A program made the translations under genes and the position numbers. From assembly GCA_963693305.1 (NCBI GenBank), contig OY855910.1, positions 19,322,362 to 19,386,361 on the forward strand: a DNA stretch of 64,000 bases, in the 5' to 3' direction. A model generated the notes under the pieces. It was not told where the DNA came from. It searched no databases and was given only the letters and a program-made list of their open reading frames with translations. Below are positions 31,701-43,931 of this stretch, one piece after another. Position 1 is the stretch's first letter. Each line of letters starts with the position of its first letter. Source of the stretch: Meandrina meandrites. Taxonomy: Eukaryota; Cnidaria; Anthozoa; Scleractinia; Meandrinidae.

Positions 31701-34700
31701 CTGAGTTGTGCACGTGAAAATGAAAGTTGAATACAATGCCCGTGAATAATGAGGACACTCACTTGTAAACACAAAATCTGGGAGAAAAAAGTAGTACATT
31801 GGAGCCCTGATTTTATTGCCTTACGTGTTTTCAATGACCTTGAAACTTGCAGGCCATATAAACTGATGACAAACCTCGAGATTGACAAGTTTTTAAAAAA
31901 ATTCATCGAGCGGTTTCCAAATAATTATCACATTTGTAGGTGTAGACCAAATTATTTACAAAAGTGGCAACAAGAGCAGCTGAATGCACGCTCATCAAAT
32001 CCGTTTTTTTCGCAATCGGTCGTGGCGATCCCCATAATTTTGTATACACAATTTTAAATGGCATCAAACTACTATGAGATGAAACTGCATTCCCAAAGCG
32101 CGTCGTGTTCTTCAGATATTACCCTATTATCTCAATAGTATGTTTTTTACTGAAATTATGACCCTCGAAACTTCATCCCCAAAAATTTCGATAACGCTCT
32201 CACAGAATTTGTTCAAACTTTGCCAACATTGAGGCAGGTATAGGAGGTACATGCTCCCTTGAGCGATTTCCGAAAAAATCTCCTGGTGCCGAGCAATACG
32301 AACGAAATTGATAAACGTGATGACGTCATTACGTTGCTATGACAACTCCGATGTCAAAATAACACTGGTCATAACAAATTTTCATCTTTACCTAATTCAG
32401 CTGTGGTGATCGTTTTTCGATGGCATTGTTAATGACAGTCTGGTTAGTTCTCAAACTTGAGCGGTGTTGCCCCTAAAAAACCCAGTCGAGCCACCTTAAA
32501 CTGTCAAGAATGAGTGATTAATTCGTCTATTCAAAATAGCTTCCACCCAAATTTTGAGCAGTTGAGCAAATATTAATTACTAAAAATCCACCCATAACAC
32601 AGTAACATTAAAATTTTTTGATACTGTTTTTAACATCTCTCATAAGTTTACTTTAAGTGACCCTGTGTTTAAGGTGTCTCAATACAATTTTTTGAAGCCA
32701 TACCTAACATTTCCAGTTGGTTTAGCAGACTTTCTGCTCTCGGATTGATGTGAAATTTACACCTCACATATTGGAATTGGATTGAATTTTGATATAATAA
32801 TTATATTTTTAGCAAAATCAATATTTCCATAGCAATGATAAATGGAAAAATACAAAATCAGTTAACTTGAATTATTTGTGAATCAGATTTCATGTATAAA
32901 AACTAACACCAGTATCTGAATTGGATTTTTTCATGAGGTCACTACCATTGTAATTTTCAACTTTTTCCACATTTACCAAAAATCACAATGTCCAATTCTC
33001 AGGATCACGATAAACGAAGTCAACAAAACTTTCATGGCAATGAAAGGTTGGTAAAGTACCCATTTTGGCATTATTTCGAAGTATTTCTTCAACACAGTGT
33101 CTGCATCTCGGTCCATTTATCATCACCATGCAAAAAGCATGGTTTGAAATATATTTGCGATTTATTCGAAATCAAACGTGCAGAATGTTTTTATTCTTGT
33201 ATATTTGTTGTGCAGTACACCATAGTTTCAGATACTGGTGTTCGTTTTGTTTACGTCAAATCTGATTCGCATAGAATTCAGGTTTATCTGATTTCGTGTT
33301 TTTCTGTTTATCGTTGCCATACAGCTATCGATTTTTCTTACAGTGCGACTACTCCAACCAAGGCCACCCAAGCAAATTCTTTGCAAATTGACCTGTAGCA
33401 TCTGCATGTTGAAGCGATAAAAATTGTAACAAATGTGTTGATTTGGTGGTTTGCAGCTTGCTTGGATCACTTATTTGTCAAAAATTTATTGTTAACATCC
33501 AAGATTTTCATTTATTTAATTTGCAAAGAATTTTCTTAGGTGGCCTTGGTTGGAGAAGTTGCACCGTAAAATATATTATATCAAACTTCAATCCAATTCC
33601 AATTCATGGTATAAATTTCACATTGATCTGAGTGCAGAAAGTCTGCTAAATGGCCAATTGAAAATATTAGGTATGGTCCAGAAAAAACTGTATCGAGACA
33701 CCTTAAATTCTCAAGCATTCTCAAGAAAGTGAATTTGTGTTACTGCATAAAAAGGCAAAACGCATGTTATTTGTTTTGAACTGACATGAAACATCTGTTT
33801 TAATTAAGATATGAAAAGCTTCAAATTCAATTTTCTTGTAGGGCCAGCTTGAGAGCTTAAGATTTGATATTAGCTCTACTGTATTCAAAATGTTACAATG
33901 CTACAAGTTTGTTCTTTTGGTAACTTCTTTCCCTTTAGTGCTTGAATTTTCACTGGAAACTGTCTTAATATTATTATGGCAAGCCATGTAAGAGACAAAG
34001 TGTTATAGAACAGTGCTACGGCCCCATCATACCATTGATTACTTTTTGACAACTTAACTTTCTAATTGCTGAGGTGGAGTTGAGAGCTGTCGGCTTTGCA
34101 TCCCTTATTTCTTGCCTTTTGATTGGCTAGTCGAAACAGAAGGAACAAGAAGTTGAAACAACTTATAACCGCACTTTTTTAACCCATTTGTACTCACAAA
34201 TATGTTTTGCGATATCTAACCGCAGTAGAATCTCAGTCATATTCCAGATCAGTCATTGACGAATTACTTTGCACTTTAACTTAAGGTTCAGCAAAGTACC
34301 TTATTACATGAAATTTTCGCTACATGTTAATTTCACGATTTTGAGGTTCGCATATTTCGCAACACCTTAATTTCGCGATTTTGCGAAAATTGTGCATTTC
34401 GACTCACTTTAATTTTGCGTTTTTGAGTGAGACACACTTTACTTCTTTGTCAATGTTATTTAACATGTCCCTGAATTTGATCAAACAACTTAATCAACAA
34501 TGTCCAAGTAAACAGAAAAGCAACTAGTGAAACAGCACTACAAGGAGCCAGTAAATAGACAGTTTGAGGATTGTACAAAAGAAGTGCTACCTGGAGTGGA
34601 GATAGAAAGCGGTAGTGATGAAGAGGACCAGAACAGTACCACAGAATAGTTCAAAATAATTGTTATAAACGTGTGTAATGCTAATAAAGTCGATATAATG

Positions 34701-37700
34701 TGATAAAGTATTAAAGTCGATATAAGTTGACGTAATGTGAGACACTTAATTTTTGCGTCATGTTAATTTCGCGACATTTAATTTTTTTGCATCTCTTAAA
34801 TTTTGCAATTTTTTTTTTAAATTGCAAAATTCGCAAAATTAACATGTTGCAAAAATTTCATGTAATAAGGTAGTCACACAAGTGACACAATTGGAGGTTT
34901 ACATGTACGCTATCCATGGCTAATTTTAGAATGGTGTGGGTTTTTCCCTAGCATTGACGTAAAAACTGCAACTTGTGGCACGCTCTTGTTTACCTCACCA
35001 AATATTTAATTTTCCTTGAAATCTCTGAACTGGCATGGTTGAAACAGGCAAAGAATTGTCTAAACCCACAAGAAATACTTGCAAAATTGTAAATCCATTA
35101 ATGACCCTCGTTTCTGATAATTAAAATAAACTTGCAAAGTAAGCATGATCTTATTTGTCATGAAGCGAACATGAAAGCTGCAACATCAGCACATAATTTC
35201 ATGGCTCATGTAATACCTTTTTTAGTGTATTTACTATTTGATTCGCATCCAAGTCCAAGTAGTTCTTTTGCACCAAACTGCAGTTGTACTGAGTATAATA
35301 ATTATTACAAAGAGTGTGATGTTTTTAAAGGTTGTAGGCTACAGTCGTCTTCCTGTCGCTAGCAATGAGGATGGCCATTTATCCCTTGAGATAAAGAAAA
35401 AAGAAAGTGAGGTGCGTGCAGTGCAGCAGGGACTTGTGGATGCGCTACACAAGTGTCTAGGTAGTAAACCAACCTTGATGGTGTGTATAGAAGGGATAAA
35501 ACCTCTGCCAGATGACAGGTTTGTAATTTTTTATCATTATGATAATCACCATTCTTCCTTGAGTGTTTGTTCAGTTCCTGGAGTTTGCAAAAAAGTTACT
35601 AGAAAATAAATTGTTTTTTTTCCAGTATCTTGTAAAGAGACATGTTTACAAGACTAGTATTGTTCCATATTTTGCCTGGAAATGAATGAACAAAAAAAAA
35701 CAATATCACTTTGAGTCCTTGTAGCACTTAATTTGACATCATTATTTTTCACACAAGACTTGTTTCTGATTATAATCAGCTGATAAACTGGAAAAAGTCT
35801 TTGAAAGTGTGCCTAAATTATGAGCGTAATGAGCAAATAATTATTGGTTGGTGCTCATATTGAACATGACCACCAACTTCAGTTGATGTTTCCATGGAAA
35901 ATTTTCCAACTGTAACAAAGCTGACTGAAAGACCAATAAACTGGTGACAAAAGAAGAGAGAGAAAGTGGAAATGAATAAAGGCAAAAAGCCTAAAATGTG
36001 AATGAATTGTCAAGGCAGTCAACTGCTTATATACGGGAGGTAAGGAGCGTGAGTAGTCTTAACAGTTGTCTAGATATACACTGGACTTTGCTTTTAAATA
36101 ACAATAACTGGAATAATCACATGAGGTACAATGTAAAGTGTTATATTACAACTTAGCCAAATCTGTATGGCTGTCTTTTGTGACTACACATGAGTCTCTT
36201 TCAGTAACATAAGTTTGTTGTTACCATAATCTTTTAATACATAACAACTAGGGATAGTTAACACTACAGCTGCCCCCGCTGTTATCCTTTTTTTTTTCTC
36301 AGTGTATCGGTTACTACAGTCAATTATTTCGCTTGATATTTTGGCTATTCTATTTTCTTAATTTTTTTTTTTTTTTTTTTTATTGGATAACATTTTTTTA
36401 CAGAGACTTACATAAAACTAACATTAACTTACTTACGATTACATATGGGTACATGGATACAACTACATTTACAAACTTACTTACGTCGACGTTACTACGT
36501 TAACTACTACGTTACATTTACATTTACACAAAGTCGGAGACTATTCCAAGTGATGAAAAGAATAAATAAATAAATAAAAAAAATAAATAAATAAAAATCA
36601 ATCAATCAATCAATAAATAAATAAATAAATAAATAAATAGACAGATAAATAAATAAATAATTGAGAACAATTACAGTCAAATACAGTCAATTATTTCACT
36701 TGATATTTTGGCTATTCTATTTTCTTAATTGATTGAAAATCAGTTTTCTGTTTGGAACTGTCTTGCAATAATTCAGAATAAAGCACTAATTTTTCTCATG
36801 TTCAGCTCACAAAGCATCACTTGTTTTAAAACAAACTTTCACTATGAATTGTTGAGGTCAAGTAGCTAATTAAAACAAAGCCAAATTATGCAAAAATTCT
36901 GAAGAATTACATGCTTTAATCACGTAAATTTAATTACATGAATGCGTCCCCAAATTCCTGAGATCATTTTGCATTTTTTTTTGCTGTAATGAGTGATCTC
37001 AGAGAGGATAAACTTTGGTAATAGCCAAACGTTTTAAAACTACCAATTGATACCAGCTGTTTTCAGATTTTTTGTTTCAATATATTAGGGCTGGGAGCTC
37101 AAGCAACAATGACCAGCTTGACAGCTGAGCTCGAAACGGATGCAAAAAGATTTCTCACCTCTGTCAATGTAAACGCGTGCCGTGAGTTTTGATTTTCTCA
37201 AGAACTCTTTTGAATTCTCTTTCCTTCTTGACAAGTCTCAGTTACAAATTTTACTAAATGCCTAAAGACTGATCGAGTCTTTTATCTTTTATTTCTAAAA
37301 CTTGAGTTTTTTTTAATGTTATGATGTTCCAGTTACAAGCTGGCTAGTTATACATGTGTCTCAAGTGAAAACTTTCTCACTTCTCTGCGAGTTTCAATGC
37401 TCGCGGTATCTTTTAACAACTTTCCTTCTTTCACTATTTTTGAACTTATCGCAGCTGGTAACTTTATATCTTGGTTGTGGCCTGAGTCTTTCAAACCCCT
37501 CGTGTAAAGTGTGATTTGTGTCTGACAAATCTCGATTTCGGATTTGAGTCTGTCAAGAGCGAATGAGAGCAGCTCGCAACACGCTAAGAAGATAAATTTC
37601 TAGACCAATACGTACTATTCTTGGTTTTGATCATATCAATTGTGTAAGTTTTGGCCTCTAGACCTTGTGCAATCAAGAAAGCTCGAAGGAAGCTGCAGCA

Positions 37701-40700
37701 ACCCAACTGCAATCAAAGTTTGCAAGCGTCGTTTGTTGACTTGTTGTCATTTGTGCACATGCTCACTCTTTGGTTTGTCATTATCACCCAATCATCGTTT
37801 ATCTTGCGTCATCATTGACCAATCACCGTACTGGAAATTTATCACACCTACCGATACTACTTGCAGGCATTTTATCACACCTACCGATACTACTTGTGGG
37901 CCCACTTTGGGCAAATCGAGATTTTGTCTTGTATACTATATATATATACTGTATATACGCACGGACTACAATGATGCCTCCTCGGGTTTTGGCCTCTGGG
38001 CCAAAACCCTGCGGGGGCAATAATAATTATATTTAAAATGTTTCTGAGTTTGTTGTGTGTTCTTCAGGTCAGAAGTAGTTATGTATGTTGTTGAAAGACA
38101 TCCAAATGGCTCCTCTAGAACAATACCTGCCACAGATGTGTTTACACACCTTAATCAGACCAACATTAAGGTAATGAGCTGTTGTTTGTAGCTGTTCATG
38201 GCATTCCATTACTTCACAGCACTGTCACAAACAATGTAGTAATACCAGTAATTTTGCTTTTTTACAACACAAGAAACTGGACAGTTATTGGGAACACAGA
38301 AATGTTTTATTGGCAGTTTCTTTGTATTTTGATTACAAGTGAATGTAAGGAGGACTTCTAGATCATGTAGTTTGTTATCTTTTTTATACAATTGGTAATG
38401 TCTACATTAAAACTGTTTTCAGACTCAGCTTCAGACAATTGGTATTGTGAATGTTTTGATGAAAACAAGTCTGTCGCCATCTCAGTTACAACAGTACCTG
38501 GATAACCCTCCTGCTGGTATGTGTCCACACAATCAAGTCTGAAATAAATGTTTCTAACAGCATTTGTTTGAGTTACATGTAGTGACATTTAATTTGAACC
38601 TGAGCTTATGGAACTGATTCTCATAAGTTCATGAACAACAGTTCAGTTTCTTTCACTTACTCTGTGATTCCAGTTATTTGTGGACAGATTAATTGGTATG
38701 GCAACTTTAAAATATTGGCATACCATGCTGTCTCTCAAATTCTCCTTGACTTGTTTTTGCAGTTTTTGACTAAAGACAAAGTCTGTGTCACCTTGTTCTT
38801 GATTAGTTGCTTTTTGTTTAATTTAGTGAACTTCAGTATCGTTGACAAGTCACAAATTTTTCAGCAATTAAAACCTACCCTTGTTTATGAATAACAACCA
38901 GGGTCAAATAAATTCTGGCCCTACAAGGACGAGTCTCAAATAAATGCTCCAGGGTTTAATCAAGAACATCTGGCACTCCAACATCCTATTAATGTAAACA
39001 TATTTTTATTTTATATGAAAACAGAACATATTCTAATGGCAAACTATATGATATTAATAGTTAAGTTTCACCAAAAACAGGCAACCAATACAATGGAGCT
39101 AAAACAATAGAGTATGTGGCAGAACTACTGGTCACAGAGTCTGTTTATTTGTAAATACCACACTAATTGAGTTCATGTTTGCTTGATTACTTTCTTGTAG
39201 GAGTAGATTCTCTACTTTGGGAGCAGGCGAAAAAGGACAACCCTGATCCACAGAGGTAAATCTTCCACTCAATACATGTGGGTTACTTTTTTATTCCCTA
39301 ATCAAACTGGGCGTAGCTAAAAATAGGAGAGAATCTCTTGTTCCTGGCTAATTCCATGAATATGAAAATGGCCAATTCTACTGGCATTTTATGCCTACTC
39401 AAGTACTGCCTATCTACAGTTTACATATTTTGCCAGTATGCAGTGTATAGCACTCTGACTTACAAAACTTTGTTGATTATATTTAAGGTTGATTCCAACA
39501 ACAATCACAGGATTTAATGAACTAAAAAAGAGGCAAAAACTTCAAGAACAGGAGACTTTACAGCATCAGAAAAGACTATCTGTAAGTTACAGTCCTCAGT
39601 CTGCTCAGATAACACGCCTCCGTTTGTTTTCATGCAGAATTTGTTTTTTTGATCGAGAGGTTTTCTTTTTTCTACTGGCAAAGAAGATGAAATTGTATGA
39701 GTAGTCATGGCATTAGTTTATTGTTCAAGCAAGGAGGAGTCTAGACAATTTGTGCTTTGCTTTGACGTTAGACAATAAATACATACGACACTGCTTCAGG
39801 TCTATAATACATGTATACCCACTGCTTTCCAGTCACAACGCCCCAGAGATGTAACGCCATTGTAAACTTAATATTTATATGTCTTACGTGTAATCCTTAT
39901 AAAGTAACGGTGCGGTGTGCAAAAAAGGTTTACTACCTACTTTGCTTTGTGTCCTCTCCAATCACGTGTGGCAGAAATTTAAACTCACATCTAGTACCTC
40001 CCGGCTGGAGTATCTTGGGATCTATATCCGGTCATCGTGTGTTCTAGTTATGATGTACCTTATAATCTGTGCTGATAAACGCAAAGAGCATTTAATAAAT
40101 TACGCAAGCAGTCAAATTTATTTCGGCGCCTTCGAAGTACGGCACCGACCGAATATATTTCAGATATGAAATCTGAAGACTCACACCCTTAACGTATCCT
40201 AATGCTATATTTATAAACGCTTCTGAAGCTTAACTTTCCTTATGTTCATTTTATGCGCGACTAAACATTAAATGCAAATCTGTGCTATACAGTGTTTTAT
40301 TTATTCCTATTTATTATTTGTAAATGAAATTTATGAAGCCTTTCCAGAGAACAGGAAAAGACCCTCGACGTGTGCATTTAATTTCAAGACCTTTTATTAT
40401 TTGTCAGTCTCTATCTATTGTTTGTTTACTTTCAAATGCTAACTACGACTAAAGCAGGTAAGCAAGCAGAGAGACTTACACTACTAGCCAGCCTCTTTAC
40501 ACTGAATCGCGTTTTTTTTTCTCAGCTTATAAGTGAAGAGATTGCAGAGCTTCAACATAATCATGCAACAACAATGGCAAAACTGGCGCAGTTCAAGAGA
40601 AAGCACTTGGAATTAAGTCATAGAATACTTGAGGTATTAAAATACTTACCCTAATCACATCAAGCTTTACTGAATTTTAATTGGTATCCAAAAATTTGCA

Positions 40701-43700
40701 GGAATTAAAATACCGTATTTCCACTTTATATCGTACGGGTGAGCTTATTAAAACTTGGCCTGTTTCTATGAAGAAAACTAGTCCCTGGTAAGAGGGTTGC
40801 CACCTACCTTTACCGAGCGTTTATATGACAAAGGTGTCTCTGCCAACTGAGCAAAATGTCCAGACTGTTCCAGGTAGGCGAGTCAAACTAACCACAGTGT
40901 TTACACGAAAAAATTTGACTCGCCTCCCACGAGGGTCACCCTGCCTCCGAGCTCACTTTGCGATTTCACCCATAAATGGTGGCTCGCAGCTACTTATCAA
41001 GAAACGAAAAACAAAAAGGAATGAAAAGCCCTCTCGTCTGGGGTAATCCTCCTCCATATAAACGGACCCTTAGAGGTCAAATGAACCAAAATTTCGACAT
41101 TCTCTCTTTAGCGATTTTAAAGCAACCAAACGCTAGAAGAACTCATTATTAACTAAACTTAAGAAAAAATTTTGCTTTCTGAGCCTTAAAGCGCGAACTA
41201 TAGCAAAAACTACGAAGATTTCCGAAGACTTCACGAAAACGTTTCCAAAATGACCGCGCACTGAAATGGAAGGAATGGATCGAGCTTTGAATTTTGTGAC
41301 GTAATAGTTTTATTTCACGGCTTTGCGATCGAAGAGATGATCGTCGTTTAAAGAGCGAATAATGTAAAGTTTGCGAGTTTGAGTCAGTCTAAGTAATTCA
41401 AGTAATTCTGAAAGAATCTAAGCTTTTTTTTAAACATGGTTGTTACATTTTTTACTACATTGTAATCCATTTTCAAAGATTAATAATTATCAAAGCACTG
41501 AGTAAAATTGTAAGCATTGTACGATATAGGAGGTTTTCAAACACTGGATGGCGTATAAAAATCATCAGTCTGCTCAGCTTGGTATAGAACAATCAGTTTT
41601 GTTATATACCCCAATCTAAATGCAGTTTTTTTTGGATCTGCACGTAATTCTTATCAGGAAGTGTGCGGCTTGCAACCCGGATCGGTACGTATGCAGCGCG
41701 AAGTTATCCTAGGATGTGGCCAAAAGCTAAGATTGAATTCACTGTTTCTTTTCTGTACTCGAGAGTCACACAAAACACAAAAATAAATTTGTACACAAAA
41801 ATTTAACTTGAATGAAAGGGTATTTCTCTATGCAAATTCGAAACTGCAAAGCATCACGCAGGGTAAAACTTTCAATGAATAAATTCGTGTCGTTTTCAGG
41901 CTGAAGGAAAATTCAGTGTTGAAATAAATACTGAGCGTTTACACACTGTCCCCGCGGACACTGTGAGTTCTGTTTGTATTAGCTGTTTTTTGGTCCATTT
42001 TATTTAGCCGGTACATGTTATTTAGGGCTCGAAATTAACGGTTGTAAACCCAACATGAATACAACATTTGAAGCTTAATTTTATACGCGTCAAAAAGCAC
42101 GTGCACGTGCATGGAAGCAAACTGAATTATTTGACGAGGATATTGAACTAACGAACTCAAGTTCTAATGCTTGATTATGACCAGCCAAACCAACAAAGTA
42201 AAAGTGCTAATAATCATAACAAATACTCTATCTAAGCTCTAGGTAGAATAAAAAAGGTGCAAAATGCATACCTCTAACTTCCTTCGTTTAGCAAAAGCCG
42301 AACGGACAGTGGGGTCTTTGTGCTTCGGAAGGCATTCTTCCCCGTTATTTCTTTTCCGAACAACAAAAAAAATAGTCCGCGGCACAGCATCCTCTTTGAG
42401 GTGGAGTCTTAGCGGCTGGAAATCAGAACCCAGAAACCTACGTATTGCCAGATTTTCTCTGAAGTAGGCTTCGGTAAAATGAACCGCACAAATGCGAGAG
42501 ATTTTTCTGGCTGAAATTCTTTTCTTTTCATTTTCAAAAGCCATTGTTTCGTGAGCTTTGAATTTGCTGGAAACTTATAAACGTACTTACTTTCGACTTA
42601 GAATAATTTAAACAGTTTAGTGCTGCACAAAACACCATGATGTTCCATTCTTGTGAGCTTCATCACTAAAAGACTTTCACAGCGCACCAATACTGACGTC
42701 ACAGTTTTATGTTCCGAAAATTTCCCGACAATTTTCCCGAGCGCTCTACGATTATGAAGGCCAAAACTAAGCATTTTTCAACTTGAAATTTCTCTGTTTT
42801 GCAAAGTCCAATTCCTTTGAAACTTCGGAATATGTTTATTTGGTTCTTAATCAACAAATTGGCCTAAAAAGAAAATTCGAAATTTTGGTTCATTTGACCT
42901 TTAGGTTAAAAGGTCATCAGTCGATGCAATGTATTCTCATTCACAGAAAAAGGCAGTTCTTTCAGTGAAGGTAGTTAACTAAAGACTGCTGAGGGAAGGG
43001 CTTTCGAGTGGACAGCATATAAACATAGGAGTTTTTCTCAGAGAAAAATTAATTGTGCAAGTATCAGTGTGATATTTTTATTATGTTATTTTTTTAATGT
43101 ATTGCCGTTAGTGCCTTAGTAGTAAACATAAGGTCCTACTTGGGTTTATTTGAACTGAAATGACAATCGAAACAAGGTATCGTATGTGAGTAATCTAATC
43201 TGGATTATTTGTTTTAGGTCATGATAAAACAAGAATGTCTCAGAAAGACTGGTTACTCTGTTCAAGCTGACGAGGAACAGCTCAGGTGAACTGTAACTCC
43301 AGTACCATTGTTACTTTCTCCTTTTGTATTTGGAGTTTGCTGAAAATTATAGAAATTACTCGTGAATTGGTGGTGTTGTGGGGCAACTGTTGGCAAAGAC
43401 GTGTACCTAGAATCCGAAGTGACTACATGTGTTGTCCAGATCAAGTCATTACTACGGCAACGTGAAAAAGAACGTCGCCAAACAAAAGGTTTAATAAGCA
43501 GAACAATAACTCTGCACGTGTGTTACAAATCTTGTTACATTTCTTGCCCGTTCTCTGCGAAACAACAACGTGAAATGACCAAATTCTGCGTACGTGAACG
43601 ACGAGGGGTAAATTGTTGTATTTCAATTTGGGGTTGAACGCTCTCTTTACATATTTAGCTAGACCTAGTTCCTGAACCAGTAGAGATACTGAATACATCT

Positions 43701-43821
43701 GGATAATCGCGAGATTCTCGAGTAAAATATAAATTCATTTTTCACCAGGCGTTGTCCGCGGCGTCGCTGTCGTCAATGCTTAAGCTCTGTGTTGTGTAAC
43801 GTGAACATAATGTTCTTTACA

Positions 43822-43862
<41 letters not shown>

Positions 43863-43895
43863 GGCTGCTGCTGCTGCTGCTGATGCTGCGGCTGC

Positions 43896-43931
<36 letters not shown>

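Noticed and set aside
31118..32057. Two identical 102-residue frames in opposite orientation
   Set aside because: They are mirror images produced by the palindrome arms, not a duplicated gene.
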